This document shows positions 21,907 through 32,336 of a stretch of 64,000 bases of DNA, in pieces (positions within the stretch are counted from its first letter, which is position 1; each line of letters opens with the position of its first letter). The DNA comes from an uncultured Alphaproteobacteria bacterium (GTDB lineage Bacteria > Pseudomonadota > Alphaproteobacteria > Rhizobiales > Aestuariivirgaceae): NCBI GenBank assembly GCA_937873445.1, contig CALMWF010000016.1:1-64000 (forward strand), in the 5' to 3' direction. The position numbers and the translations under genes are program-made. The notes beneath the pieces are model-generated. The model did not search any database. It saw only the letters and a list, made by a program, of their open reading frames with translations, and was not told the origin of the DNA.

Positions 21907-23235
21907 ATGGCGCGGAGCGACGCCATTCTGACGCGGCTTCTGTCGCTCCATCCCAAGATCATTGATCTGAGCCTTGGCCGCATGGAGCGGCTGCTAGCGA
22001 AACTCGGCCATCCTGAACGCCGTCTGCCGCCGGTCATTCATGTGGCCGGCACCAATGGCAAGGGTTCCACCGTCACCATGCTGCGCACCATCATGGAACA
22101 GGCGGGGCAAGCGGTTCATGTCTATACCTCGCCCCACCTCGTCCGCTTCCATGAGCGCATCCGCGTGGCGGGTGAACTGATCACCGATGACGCGCTGGTC
22201 GAACTGCTGGAGGAATGCGAGCGCGCCAATGACGGCGAGCCCATGACCTTCTTCGAGATCACCACGGCGGCGGCCTTTCTGGCCTTTGCCCGCACACCAG
22301 CCGACTATGTGATCCTGGAAGTGGGACTGGGGGGCAGGCTGGATGCCACCAATGTCATTGCCCGCCCGGCGGTGAGCGTCATCACCACCATAGACTATGA
22401 CCACCAGCACTATCTGGGCACCACGCTTGCCGCCATAGCGGGCGAGAAGGCGGGCATTCTGAAGCGGGGCACACCGGCCGTCATCGGCGTGCAGCCGGAT
22501 GAGGCGCGCGCCACCATCGAAGAGGTTGCCGCCCGGCTTGGCGTCACCCTCGCCATCGCCCAGCAGGACTGGCAGGCCTATGAGCAGCACGGGCGGCTGG
22601 TATTTCAGGACGGCCATGGCCTGCTCGACCTGCCGCTGCCCGCCTTGCGCGGCCGCCACCAGATTGACAATGCCGGCAATGCCCTGGCAACGCTCCGGGT
22701 GCTGAACGATCCGCGCATCACCGAGGCGGCCATGGCGGCCGGCCTCAAGGCCGTGCGCTGGCCCGCCCGCATGGAACGTCTGGCCGCAGGCCCGCTCACC
22801 GCCCTGCTGCCGGAGGGGTCTGAGCTGTGGCTTGACGGCGGCCACAACCCGCAGGCCGGGCGCATATTGGCGCGGGCCTTTGCCGAGTTGAATGACCGGC
22901 ATTCAAAGCCGCTTGTGCTCATCTGGGGCATGCTCAACAGCAAGGATGCGGGCAATTTTCTCGAACCCTTCCGCGATCTCGCCCGGCGGGTCATCTGCCT
23001 CACCATTCCCGATGAGGCCAATGCTCTTCCGGCCCAGCAGCTGGCCTCACTGGCGCGCGACCGCGGCCTTGCGGCGGATACGGCGCCATCACTGGAATCG
23101 GCGTTGCAGCAGGCGGGCCGCAGCACAGCGGCGCCGCGGGTCCTGATCTGCGGCTCGCTTTATCTGGCGGGCCATGTTCTGGCGGCCCAGACGGGCGAGG
23201 CCATGTCGGCAGTCTCGGGGGCGGCCAAAAGATAA
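21907..23235 (+). CDS. folC: dihydrofolate/folylpolyglutamate synthase
   Basis: Adds glutamate to folates; 442 aa of the Mur ligase family. P-loop G-T-N-G-K-G-S-T (about 49-56), the Y-T-S-P-H-L motif, and L-D-G-G-H-N-P in the C-terminal domain. Four bases after accD. It is the last gene of the plus-strand block and converges on trxA. Confidence 0.95.
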   Translation: MARSDAILTRLLSLHPKIIDLSLGRMERLLAKLGHPERRLPPVIHVAGTNGKGSTVTMLRTIMEQAGQAVHVYTSPHLVRFHERIRVAGELITDDALVELLEECERANDGEPMTFFEITTAAAFLAFARTPADYVILEVGLGGRLDATNVIARPAVSVITTIDYDHQHYLGTTLAAIAGEKAGILKRGTPAVIGVQPDEARATIEEVAARLGVTLAIAQQDWQAYEQHGRLVFQDGHGLLDLPLPALRGRHQIDNAGNALATLRVLNDPRITEAAMAAGLKAVRWPARMERLAAGPLTALLPEGSELWLDGGHNPQAGRILARAFAELNDRHSKPLVLIWGMLNSKDAGNFLEPFRDLARRVICLTIPDEANALPAQQLASLARDRGLAADTAPSLESALQQAGRSTAAPRVLICGSLYLAGHVLAAQTGEAMSAVSGAAKR

Positions 23236-23258
23236 CCGCCGGAGCAAGGCCCCGGCGG
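23236..23258. terminator. hairpin between convergent folC and trxA
   Basis: Stem CCGCCGG (23236-23242) and CCGGCGG (23252-23258), 9-nt loop, starting directly at the folC stop codon in a 45-bp convergent gap. No T-tract on either side. Confidence 0.55.
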
Positions 23259-23280
23259 CTTGCAATCAATCGCTGCCGGA

Positions 23281-23604
23281 TCAGGCGATGGCGCTGTCGA
23301 TCCAGGCCTGCAGCTGGCCCTTGGGGGCGGCCCCCACCTTGGTGTCCACCACCTTGCCGCCCTTGAACACCATCAGGGTGGGGATGCCGCGCACGCCATA
23401 GCGCGACGGCGTGCCGGGGTTTTCATCAATGTTGACCTTGACGACCTTGGCCTTGGGTCCAAGACCCGCAGCGATCTCCTCCAGGGCCGGGGCAATCATC
23501 TTGCAGGGGCCGCACCACTCAGCCCAGAAGTCAACGATCACCGGAACATCGGCCTTCAGAACATCAGCCTCGAAGGAGGCGTCGGACACCTTGTGAGTCT
23601 TCAT
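23281..23604 (-). CDS. trxA: thioredoxin
   Basis: Redox protein, 107 aa, with active site W-C-G-P-C (Cys31, Cys34) and the cis-Pro motif G-I-P-T-L. The ATG at 23604 has GGAG nine bases upstream and matches family length; an earlier in-frame start at 23676 would run into the addA end. It lies downstream of addA in the usual alphaproteobacterial order. Confidence 0.97.
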   Translation of the reverse strand: MKTHKVSDASFEADVLKADVPVIVDFWAEWCGPCKMIAPALEEIAAGLGPKAKVVKVNIDENPGTPSRYGVRGIPTLMVFKGGKVVDTKVGAAPKGQLQAWIDSAIA

Positions 23605-23672
23605 GGGGAGACACTCCAAATCAGTCGGGAAAGCATGAGAAGTAGGAAGCCCGGCCCGCCAGGTCAAGGGTT

Positions 23673-26600
23673 TCACCCGGCCTGTGACATTTCCGACAGG
23701 GCTGTGGCCAGGCTGGCAGGATCAAGCCATTGCGCCCGGCCGGTGGCCGTCCACAGCAGGCAGGCGGAAACGGGCCGCCCCGGCCAGATCAGGCTGAGGC
23801 TCCGGGCATAGAGCGCCATCTGGCGCAGATAGGGATGGTCTGAACCAAGGCCTTCCGGCGGGCGGGCATCGGTCTTGTAGTCGAGGATGAGGATTGCCTC
23901 GGGCGTCACCACCAGCCGGTCGATCTGGCCCAGCAGGGTGCCGCCGTCCGGCTGGTCGGCGCGGAAGGACACTTCCGACTGGGCCGTGCCGCCGGTGAAG
24001 AAGGGGGCGAGATCCGGCCGGTCCATGAGGGCGAGGAGTCCCGTCACATCCGCCTCGGTCAGACCGAGGCGGGCGGCCTTGCGCCGGGCATAGGGCAGAC
24101 GCGCCGCCACCGGCAGGTCGGGCAGTTCCTGAAGCAGAAGATGGATGGCGCTGCCCCGTTTCAGCGCCCGCTGCACGGCGGCAAGATCGGCCGGTGACCC
24201 GCCCCTGGCCAGGCCGGTGACAGTGGCGCGGGCGGGCCGCCCCTCTGCCGGGGCGGGTGCTGTGGCCCAGTCGGGAACAGGACGATGGGCGGGGAGTGCG
24301 GGCGGGGCGGCGGCGGGCGGGCCATAGACCGGGTCTGGTCCATGCCGCCAGACCACACCCTCGCCATCGAAGGCGGGAACCTCGCGCAGCAGGCTCTGGC
24401 CCGGCCCGGTCAGAAAGACCTCGCTCAGCCGCTGATACCAGCAGTCATCAGCCAGGCCTTTGTCGGCAACGGCACCGCCAACATAGAGTTCATCCCTGGC
24501 TCTGGTCATGGCGACATAGAGCAGGCGGTTGCGCTCGCGCAGGGCAAGGTGACGGGCGGCCTCCTTCCAGCGGTCAATGGCGGGAGAGAGGATGAGATGC
24601 GAAAGAACCCATAACGGCAGGCCCGCCCCCGGCTCACCATCGGGTATGGCGACCAGGCCGTTGCCGCCCCGCTCGCCCGGCAGGGTGGCGGCATCGGGCA
24701 GGATGACAATGTTGGCTTCAAGACCCTTGGCGCCGTGCACCGTCATCAGCCGCACTTCACCCGACCCCTTGTCCATCTCGCGGCGGATTTCGGTGGCGGT
24801 GGCAGTGAACCAGTTGAGGAAGCCGGCCAGCGACGCTCCATGCTCCTCCTCATAGGCAAGGGCCTGGTCGAGAAGGGCATCGGTGGCATCGAGCGCCTCG
24901 CTGCCGAGACGGGCGAGAATGGCCCGCCGCCGCGCGGTGAGCACGCCGGCAAGAAAGTCATAGGGGCGGGCGGCTGGTCCGGTGTCGTGCCAGGTAGCCA
25001 GTACGGCGGCATTGGCGCGGGCCTTGTCGTCATCGGCTGCCAGCAGGCGCTGCCACAGGCTCAGCGCCCCGCGCTCGGCCGCCAGCGCCACCAGGTCCTC
25101 ATCAGACAGGGCCTGCGGCACCAGCGGACTTTTCAGCACGCAGGCCAGGCTGTGGTCATCGTCCGGCAGCAGCAGCCACTGCATCAGGGCCAGCAGGTCC
25201 TGAACCGCGATATTGTCCATGAGACGAAGGCGGTCGGCACCGGCCACCGGCACACCGGCCCGACGCAGTTCCGCCACCAGCGCCGAAAACAGCACACCGC
25301 GCTTCTGCAGCAGTATGAGAATGTCGCCGGGCCTGACGGCCCGCTGTTCTGCGGCGATGATGCGTCCGCGCCGCAGCCAGTCGGCAATCATGGCAGCAAT
25401 GCGCCGGGCGAGACGGCGGCGCGGCGACTGCGGTGGTTCGCGGTCCACCGGCACGGTCCATGGCGTAGGTTCCGCATCATCCAGGGGCTCAACCAGAGGC
25501 CACAGTTCAAACACACCCGGCACGCCGAGCCGTTCAGACTGATGCTGGATGTTGGGCAGGTCGTGGCGCTCCAGTCCCGCCACTGCGGCTGAGCCCGCCG
25601 CAAAGGTGTGATCCACCACAGTGAGCAGGGCGGGCACGGTGCGATAGGAAATGGTGAGGTCAATGACCGCCATCTCGGTGCCGCCACGGCCCACCACGGC
25701 GGCAAAATCGGCGCGCGCCCGGTCGAAGGCCGCCACATCGGCACCCTGGAAACTGTAGATGGACTGCTTGTGGTCGCCGACCACGAACACCGTGCGGAGC
25801 CTGGTCTGCGGCCTGCCTGCACCGGAGAAAAATTCGCTGATCAGGGCGGCAACGATCTGCCATTGCGGGTGTGAGGTGTCCTGGGCCTCGTCGACGAGAA
25901 TGTGTTCCAGTCCGGCATCGAGCTTGTAGAGCACCCAGTCGGCAAGGTGCTGTTCGGTAAGCAGAGCGCGGGTACGGGCGATGAGGTCGTCGAAATCATA
26001 GCGGGCATGGGCCTGCTTCAACTGATCGATGCGGGCCAGCAGACCCTGCGCCAGGGCATAGAGTGCTTCAGTGGCTTCAACCATGAGCAGTTCATCATGG
26101 CGGATCATCTGTGCGGTGAGGGTGGCCTGCTGGTCGGTCAGCCACTGTGCCAGAGCAGGATCAGTGGCAACGAGGTCCTTGGTGGCGATGGATTTTGCCA
26201 GTGGACGAAGCTTGGTGGTGAAGAACAGTGCCCTCAGCGCCGCGAGGCGCTCATCATCATCGCTGGCCAGAAGAAGGGTGCGGATTTTCTGTCCGGCCTT
26301 CTGCAGGGTTGACTGGCTGTGGGCTTCAAGACGGTCTGCGGCCTCCTGCCATGGCGTGCGGGCCAGTGTGGTGATGGTGGCCGCCAGATGACCGCTGCTT
26401 TCCGCCGCGCCCAGGCCCAGGGCGTTGCGCAGCACCAGTGCGATGGCGGCAAGCCCATCGGCGCGGCGCAGTTCACGCGCCAGGCCGCCATTGCCCTTCA
26501 GGGCATCGGCCATCAGGCGGGAAAAGCTCTTCGCCGTCACCCGGTCCATGACGGTGGCATAGGCGCGGGCAAGTGCCGTGTCCGGCGTGGTGCGGGCTTC

Positions 26601-27092
26601 CTGCAGCACAGTCGTCTGGGCGGTGCTGCGCAGTTCTTCCGCCTCGCGCTCATCCATGACGCGAAAGCCGGGTGACAGGCCTGCCTCCACCGGAAAGAGT
26701 TGCAGCAGGCGTTCGCCAAAGGCGTGAATGGTCTGGATTTTGAGGCCGCCCGGGGTTTCCAGCGCGCGGGTGAAGAGCTGGCGGGCGCGGGCGAACAGGG
26801 ACGGGTCGCTCACATCCTCGCCCAGCGCGGCCAGGTGAAGGGCCAGTTCCTCATCCGACAGCGCAGCCCACAGACCGAGCCGCTCGTGCAGACGGCTGGC
26901 CATTTCTGCTGCCGCCGCCTTGGTGTAGGTGAGGCAGAGAATGGCTGCGGGATTGGCACCCGCCAGCAGCAGGCGGATCAGGCGATAGACCAGAACCTGG
27001 GTCTTGCCGGAACCGGCATTGGCGGCCACCCACACCGAATGGCCGGGGGCGGCGGCGCGCTTCTGCTCGGGCGTGGGGGTGAAGACTGTCAT
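23673..27092 (-). CDS. addA: double-strand break repair helicase AddA
   Basis: UvrD-type helicase plus nuclease subunit of AddAB; 1139 aa. Walker A A-N-A-G-S-G-K-T ends near residue 31, helicase motif V-D-E-A-Q-D-T-S, a V-H-G-A-K-G-L-E motif V, and a C-terminal RecB-type nuclease domain with I-L-D-Y-K-T-D. The ATG at 27092 overlaps the addB stop by 4 bp, and homology begins there. It replaces RecBCD, as in most Rhizobiales. Confidence 0.96.
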   Translation of the reverse strand: MTVFTPTPEQKRAAAPGHSVWVAANAGSGKTQVLVYRLIRLLLAGANPAAILCLTYTKAAAAEMASRLHERLGLWAALSDEELALHLAALGEDVSDPSLFARARQLFTRALETPGGLKIQTIHAFGERLLQLFPVEAGLSPGFRVMDEREAEELRSTAQTTVLQEARTTPDTALARAYATVMDRVTAKSFSRLMADALKGNGGLARELRRADGLAAIALVLRNALGLGAAESSGHLAATITTLARTPWQEAADRLEAHSQSTLQKAGQKIRTLLLASDDDERLAALRALFFTTKLRPLAKSIATKDLVATDPALAQWLTDQQATLTAQMIRHDELLMVEATEALYALAQGLLARIDQLKQAHARYDFDDLIARTRALLTEQHLADWVLYKLDAGLEHILVDEAQDTSHPQWQIVAALISEFFSGAGRPQTRLRTVFVVGDHKQSIYSFQGADVAAFDRARADFAAVVGRGGTEMAVIDLTISYRTVPALLTVVDHTFAAGSAAVAGLERHDLPNIQHQSERLGVPGVFELWPLVEPLDDAEPTPWTVPVDREPPQSPRRRLARRIAAMIADWLRRGRIIAAEQRAVRPGDILILLQKRGVLFSALVAELRRAGVPVAGADRLRLMDNIAVQDLLALMQWLLLPDDDHSLACVLKSPLVPQALSDEDLVALAAERGALSLWQRLLAADDDKARANAAVLATWHDTGPAARPYDFLAGVLTARRRAILARLGSEALDATDALLDQALAYEEEHGASLAGFLNWFTATATEIRREMDKGSGEVRLMTVHGAKGLEANIVILPDAATLPGERGGNGLVAIPDGEPGAGLPLWVLSHLILSPAIDRWKEAARHLALRERNRLLYVAMTRARDELYVGGAVADKGLADDCWYQRLSEVFLTGPGQSLLREVPAFDGEGVVWRHGPDPVYGPPAAAPPALPAHRPVPDWATAPAPAEGRPARATVTGLARGGSPADLAAVQRALKRGSAIHLLLQELPDLPVAARLPYARRKAARLGLTEADVTGLLALMDRPDLAPFFTGGTAQSEVSFRADQPDGGTLLGQIDRLVVTPEAILILDYKTDARPPEGLGSDHPYLRQMALYARSLSLIWPGRPVSACLLWTATGRAQWLDPASLATALSEMSQAG

Positions 27093-30000
27093 GTGCTGCC
27101 TGTTCCTGCCAGCCGCCATTCGCCAAAGCGTGACAGATGGTCGAAGTCCGAGGGGTCTTCCTCCCTGACCATGCGGTAGCGCGGCAGATAGGGCGTGGCA
27201 AGGGCGCGATAGCCGCTGAGCAGATCCACCAGAGCGGCGAAATGCCGGGCCGCCAGGGCGGCGGGCGTGGCGGTGCTTCTGGCCAGTGGATCGGTGATCT
27301 TGCCCGGCGGCCGGCCGCCGCCCGCCTGCACATAAAGGAGGCTGCTGGCCTCGCCTCTGACATCAGCAAATGCGCCGTGGGCCAGCAGGGCGGCCTCGAG
27401 GGGCAATTGCGGCGCCAGGCCGGTTTCAACCTGTGCCCCGGTGGGCACAGAGCCGGTCTTGTAGTCGATGATCCGGTAACGGCCATTGTGGAGATGATCG
27501 ATGCGGTCGGCCCGGGCGCTCAGGGAATGCTCCACCCCCGCCACCAGGAAGCGGCTCTCGCCCCTGATTTCGGCATGGATTTCCGCCAGCCCGGCGCGCA
27601 GGTCCGGTTCCATCTCGGCCAGCCAGCGGGCGGCGCGGCAGAAGCGCGGCCACCAGAAATGCATGACTTCCGGATCATGGGCGAAGGGTCTGAACAGATG
27701 CTCTCCCCGCTCGAGCAGGGCCTGTTCGGGGTCGGCAGGCAGGGCGTGGGGAAAATCGCGGTTGAAGCGCTTGATGATGTCATGAAACAGCTGGCCGCGC
27801 AGGGCTGCATCGGCGGGCTTGCCCAGCGGGTCAAGCGGCTCAAGCTTCAGCACCCTGCGGGCAAAAACGGCATAGGGATCGCGGATCAGGGTTTCGATGT
27901 CGCTGACGCTGAAGTGGCGCGGCCTGAGGTGAACCGGCGGCTGCGGCGCGGGCCGGGCGAGAGGCGCCATGACCGGGGCCTGGTCCAGTGCGGCCGCCCA
28001 GGCGGCCAGCGTGTCATCGCGCAGGGTGGCTGCTTCCACACCGGCAGCCGCCAGCACGGCCTGAAGCCGGAGCAGCCAGCGCGAGGGACCGGATGGAGCA
28101 TCGCCGATCCGTTCGGCGTGGCTTAGATAAACCTCGCCCGCGGCCATGGCCTGCACCAGATCATGGGCGGTCTGGCCGATGGCCCGTTCCGGCTGGCCCA
28201 GGGCCATGCGGTCGCGCATGGGCCGGTTGAGCCAGGGACCGCCATCGGGCTGGGCGGGCCATTTGCCCTCGTTCAAACCACCGAGCACAGCGACGTCGGG
28301 GCGCATCAGGCGCGCTTCCAGCAGACCCATGACGGAAAGCCGGGGGTGGGCTTCGGCCCTGGGGTGATGCAGGGCCCGCGTCAGACGATCGGCAATGGCC
28401 CGGGCCGCCCTGGCGAAGGGGCCCGGCGGAAAGAAATCGGCGGCGGCGGCCAGTTCATCAAGGATGAGGGCCAGCGCCACATGCTCAGGCTCCGTCCAGT
28501 CAAGGCCGGGAGCCAGGGCCGCAAGCGCCTGGCGCAGGCGGGCAAGGTGGCCGGCAAAACTGTCTTCGCCCGCCGCGGTGAGGGGCTGCAGCACTGCCGC
28601 CAGCGTCTGCCAGAAGCGGTCCAGCGCCTGCCAGTCTGCTTCGTTCATGGTGCGGATGAACCGGCTGCGCAATTCCTGACCCGCCGCCAGCAGGCGGGCG
28701 CGGGTCACGGCCCGGCTGATGCCGTCAATCCCGTCATCGGCGCCCACCGGGCGGAGCACCGCCCGTTCAAGACGGCGCGCCTCTGTCAGAAACGCCTCAC
28801 GCCCGAGGCCGAGGTCGGCAAGGGGGTGGTGCATGAGGGCCACCAGGTCGGCTGCTGTCACACCTGCGGTCACCAGGCGCATGAGCAGGGCGAGAAGGTG
28901 AGCGGCGCCGAAACGGATGAGCGGCTCACCCGCCGTGTCATCCAGGGTGATGTGCCAGCGCTTCATTTCCTCCTTCACCCGGCGGGCAAGATCGCGGTCG
29001 GGGGTGATGAGGGCGGCGGTGCGGCCCGGTTCGTTGACCGCCCGGCGCAGAATGAGAGCAATGGTGCGGGCTTCGCGGTGGCGGTCGCGGGTGGTGACAA
29101 GGCGCATGCCCCGCACTGCTTCGCCCAGCACGGGCCCTGATCCAGCCAGTGCGGCACGCCAGCGGTCGGCGGTTTCGGGCGAGCGCATGAGTTCGCTTGT
29201 CAGGCGGGCGCGCGGGCCCTGCTCCGGCCCCAGGCGCTGCACATCGGCGCGCGAAAGACCGAGGAAACTCACCAGATTGCTGAGGGCGAATTGCGGGTGC
29301 TGCGGCCCCACCACCTGCCAGCTTTCGTCATCGAGACCCTGATCGAGGCCGGGCAGCACCACCGCGCCCTGCGGCAGACCGGCAATGGCCCTGAGCAGAT
29401 CCCGGGTTGAGGCAAAGGTGCCGGTGGAACCGGCAGCAATGACCGGCCCGGCGGGCGGGCTTTTGGTCAGGCGCTCGGCCTCCAGCCGGATCAGCGCATT
29501 GCGGCGCTGGCGCGCCGACATGACGCCGAGCTTCAGCATTTCAGCAGGCAGATCGCGGCGGATCAGGTCAATGAGACCGAGGCTTGCCAGACGGTGGCCG
29601 GACAGGTCGGCATCATAGAATTCATCGAGGCGGCTGAGGTCGGCGCCATCCTCTTCGGCCTGGTCGAAGAGGTCGGCCAGCGACTGGGCCAGCGCCAGGG
29701 ACTGGCCGCCGTCGGCGCCAAGGTCGCGGGCAATGGCATGATGGGCATTGTCTGCCGCCCAGCGCGCAATGATGCGCATGAGCAGAAACAGGCGGGCCGT
29801 GTCGGACAGGGCGGGCGGCAGGTCGCCCGGCTCCGTGGCCGTCACCATGTCCTCGTCAATGTCGCCGATGGGGCGGATGCGCGGCAGGAACAGCAGCCCG
29901 CCGGCACCGGCCGCACGGGCAGCGGCATAGATGAGATCACCGAGACGGCGCGCCGAACGCCGGTTGGGCACCAGAATGGTGGTGCCGGCCAAGCGCTCCG

Positions 30001-30115
30001 GCGCGGGGGGCGTGGGGCCGGGAAAGCCGTTCAGCACAGCCTGGGCCAGAACCGACAGGAAATCCTGATCGGCAGCGATGGTGAAGACGCGGGGCAGGCC
30101 GGTTGGCGCGGCCAT
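27089..30115 (-). CDS. addB: double-strand break repair protein AddB
   Basis: Second AddAB subunit, 1008 aa: inactivated helicase-like N-terminal part and a C-terminal nuclease domain with I-I-D-Y-K-T-G. The iron-sulfur cysteines of Bacillus AddB are not obvious, as in other alphaproteobacteria. It starts three bases after murU ends, so recombination genes are co-transcribed with cell-wall recycling and tsaE. Confidence 0.93.
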   Translation of the reverse strand: MAAPTGLPRVFTIAADQDFLSVLAQAVLNGFPGPTPPAPERLAGTTILVPNRRSARRLGDLIYAAARAAGAGGLLFLPRIRPIGDIDEDMVTATEPGDLPPALSDTARLFLLMRIIARWAADNAHHAIARDLGADGGQSLALAQSLADLFDQAEEDGADLSRLDEFYDADLSGHRLASLGLIDLIRRDLPAEMLKLGVMSARQRRNALIRLEAERLTKSPPAGPVIAAGSTGTFASTRDLLRAIAGLPQGAVVLPGLDQGLDDESWQVVGPQHPQFALSNLVSFLGLSRADVQRLGPEQGPRARLTSELMRSPETADRWRAALAGSGPVLGEAVRGMRLVTTRDRHREARTIALILRRAVNEPGRTAALITPDRDLARRVKEEMKRWHITLDDTAGEPLIRFGAAHLLALLMRLVTAGVTAADLVALMHHPLADLGLGREAFLTEARRLERAVLRPVGADDGIDGISRAVTRARLLAAGQELRSRFIRTMNEADWQALDRFWQTLAAVLQPLTAAGEDSFAGHLARLRQALAALAPGLDWTEPEHVALALILDELAAAADFFPPGPFARAARAIADRLTRALHHPRAEAHPRLSVMGLLEARLMRPDVAVLGGLNEGKWPAQPDGGPWLNRPMRDRMALGQPERAIGQTAHDLVQAMAAGEVYLSHAERIGDAPSGPSRWLLRLQAVLAAAGVEAATLRDDTLAAWAAALDQAPVMAPLARPAPQPPVHLRPRHFSVSDIETLIRDPYAVFARRVLKLEPLDPLGKPADAALRGQLFHDIIKRFNRDFPHALPADPEQALLERGEHLFRPFAHDPEVMHFWWPRFCRAARWLAEMEPDLRAGLAEIHAEIRGESRFLVAGVEHSLSARADRIDHLHNGRYRIIDYKTGSVPTGAQVETGLAPQLPLEAALLAHGAFADVRGEASSLLYVQAGGGRPPGKITDPLARSTATPAALAARHFAALVDLLSGYRALATPYLPRYRMVREEDPSDFDHLSRFGEWRLAGTGST

Positions 30116-30118
30116 GAC

Positions 30119-30829
30119 TCATTTTTCCTTCAGCGCTTGCTCTGCCAAGCCCATCGCTTCCGGCGTGCCGACGTGAAGCCATTTTCCATGGTGATCGAGG
30201 CCGAAGAGACGGCCCCCTGCCATGGCGCGGTCCCACAGCAGGTTCATGGAAAAGGCGCCCGCGGGGGCATGGGCAAAGAGGCGTGGGTGAACCAGATAAC
30301 CGCCGATGAAGGCGAGCGCGCCCGGTCCCCGGCCCCGGCTCAGGCGGCCATCCGGGCCGAGGCGGAAATCACCGGCGCCGTCATAGCCTGTGGTGCGCGC
30401 CGGGTCGCAGAGCAGCAGCAGGCAGTCCATGTCGGCGTCGGCCCAGTGGTGGCGCAGGCGCGCCAGGGCGGGTTTGCCCTCATCAAGCCAGAAGCTGTCG
30501 GCGTTGAGCACGAAGAAGGGGTCTGATCCCAGAAGCGGCAGGGCGCGGACAATGCCGCCGCCGGTGTCGAGAATGGCATCGCGCTCGTCCGACAGGGTGA
30601 TGGGGGGTGAGGCCACCGTTCTGGCCCAGTCTTCAATCTGGCCAGCCAGATAATGCATGTTGACCACGGCGCGTTTGACCACGGCGGCACGCAGCCGGTC
30701 GAAGGCGTAATCGATGAGGCGCTGGCCCGCCACCCTAATGAGCGGCTTGGGTGTGGCCAGCGTCAGGGGCTGCATGCGCGTGCCGAACCCTGCCGCCAGC
30801 ACCATGGCGCTGTGGCCCAGCTCACTCAT
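30119..30829 (-). CDS. murU: MurU-type nucleotidyltransferase (N-acetylmuramate-1-phosphate uridylyltransferase)
   Basis: A 236-aa nucleotidyltransferase with the L-A-A-G-F-G-T-R-M signature (11-19), L-N-A-D-S metal site and H-V-G-T-P near the end. In Pseudomonas MurU converts MurNAc-1-phosphate to UDP-MurNAc after AmgK phosphorylates the sugar. The overlapping upstream gene encodes an AmgK-like domain, which supports this role over a general sugar-phosphate transferase. It overlaps that gene by 8 bp. Confidence 0.88.
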   Translation of the reverse strand: MSELGHSAMVLAAGFGTRMQPLTLATPKPLIRVAGQRLIDYAFDRLRAAVVKRAVVNMHYLAGQIEDWARTVASPPITLSDERDAILDTGGGIVRALPLLGSDPFFVLNADSFWLDEGKPALARLRHHWADADMDCLLLLCDPARTTGYDGAGDFRLGPDGRLSRGRGPGALAFIGGYLVHPRLFAHAPAGAFSMNLLWDRAMAGGRLFGLDHHGKWLHVGTPEAMGLAEQALKEK

Positions 30830-32336
30830 GGCCCGCCTCCATCACCTCTGGCAGATGGCGGGCATAGAAATCGCGGATGGGGGCCAGCACCGGATGGCTG
30901 AGATTGTGCCGGAGGTAACGGGCCACACGCGGCAGATGGCGGAGATAGCCATGCTTGCCGTCGCGCTGCGACAGGCGGGCGAAGATGCCGAGAATCTTGG
31001 TGGCGCGCTGGGCGCCGAGCACGGCATAGGCGCGGCCAAAGGCTTCGGCGTCAAAACCCGGCGTGGTCCGGCGCAAGGCCAGATAGTGCTCATAGAGGGC
31101 CTGCTGCTCGGCTTCGGGAATGTCGATGCGCGCATCCTGCAGCAGCGAGGCAAGATCATAGGCCGGGTGGCCCAGCACCGCGTCCTGCGTGTCAATGAGG
31201 CCGACCTGTTTGTGACCCTGGCGCTGCGGCAGCCAGAGCAGATTGGGCGAATGATAGTCGCGCAGCACCCAGACCGGCCGGGGGGTACCGGCATGGGCCA
31301 GAACGGCACGCCACAGGCCGGCAAAGTCATCATGCACGGCGGCGGGCGCAGGCCCGCCCTTCAGGCGCGGCCAGTACCAGGCGATGAGAAGATCGGCTTC
31401 GATGAGCAGGGCCTCTTCATCATAGGCTGACAGGCCATGCTGCACCCCATCCGCGGCGGCGGTGGTGGGCCAGGCTTCATCCGCTATGTGGGCCAGCACC
31501 GCCACGGCAGCGCGCATGGGGGCGGCCATGTCGGCCCCTGCCGCGCGCATCCGGCCATAGACGGCGCCGTCGAGATATTCGATGAGGGCCAGACCCTGGC
31601 CGTCATCGTGGGCGAGGATGCGCGGAGCGCCAAGCCCGCGCCGCACCAGTTCGCCATTGATGGCGATGACGGCGGTTATGTCCTCGGCGAGATGGGCAAT
31701 GGCGCTGTAGGGCTTGCCATCCTTGACCGGCGGACCATCGGGGCGGCGCGGCATGTCCATGAGCAGCAGGCGGGAAGCCCCCTCGCCCAGCACCTCATAA
31801 CGCCGGGCCGAGGCATCGCCCTCAAAGAAGCGGCGCTCGTCAGCCGCCCGGCCGTGACGGGCGAGAAAGGCACTGATCGTGTCATTGCGGGAAAGCAGCT
31901 GCTGCCACTGGCCGGTGGCCTTCATCTCCACGGTGCGGCTGCCGCCACGGCCGGTGAAGGCGAGGGTGAGACTGTGCTCGAAGGTGCCAGCCTCCAGCCG
32001 GTCGGGCCATTCCACCAGCACCACATGGTCGCGGGCAAGATCGGCAAGACCCAGTTCTTCCACCTCGCCCACAGTCTTCAGCCGGTAGAGATCGGCATGG
32101 GCCACGGGAAGCCGCGTCTGGTCATAGGTCTGGATGAGCGAAAAGGTGGGGCTTGGCACATCAAAGGTGTCATCACCGCCCGCCAGGGCGCGGATGAAGG
32201 CGCGGGCAAAGGTGGACTTGCCCGCCCCCACCGCACCTGCGAGCAGGATGACCAGACCGGGCCTGGCCCACAATGCCAGCTCGCGGGCCAGAGCCGCCGT
32301 GGCACCGGCACTGGCCAGATCGAGGCTGCGGCTCAT
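30822..32336 (-). CDS. tsaE-amgK: TsaE-AmgK fusion: t6A ATPase plus anomeric sugar kinase
   Basis: A 504-aa bifunctional protein. Residues 1 to about 150 are TsaE, the ATPase of the t6A complex, with Walker A G-A-V-G-A-G-K-S-T (Lys40) and V-E-W-P-D-R-L. Residues about 160-504 form an APH-type kinase with catalytic L-R-D-Y-H-S-P-N and the I-D-T-Q-D-A metal motif, matching AmgK, which phosphorylates MurNAc and GlcNAc. With MurU downstream it gives a fosfomycin-bypassing recycling route known in Pseudomonas. This fusion is known from other alphaproteobacteria. It overlaps divL by 4 bp. Confidence 0.92.
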   Translation of the reverse strand: MSRSLDLASAGATAALARELALWARPGLVILLAGAVGAGKSTFARAFIRALAGGDDTFDVPSPTFSLIQTYDQTRLPVAHADLYRLKTVGEVEELGLADLARDHVVLVEWPDRLEAGTFEHSLTLAFTGRGGSRTVEMKATGQWQQLLSRNDTISAFLARHGRAADERRFFEGDASARRYEVLGEGASRLLLMDMPRRPDGPPVKDGKPYSAIAHLAEDITAVIAINGELVRRGLGAPRILAHDDGQGLALIEYLDGAVYGRMRAAGADMAAPMRAAVAVLAHIADEAWPTTAAADGVQHGLSAYDEEALLIEADLLIAWYWPRLKGGPAPAAVHDDFAGLWRAVLAHAGTPRPVWVLRDYHSPNLLWLPQRQGHKQVGLIDTQDAVLGHPAYDLASLLQDARIDIPEAEQQALYEHYLALRRTTPGFDAEAFGRAYAVLGAQRATKILGIFARLSQRDGKHGYLRHLPRVARYLRHNLSHPVLAPIRDFYARHLPEVMEAGHE

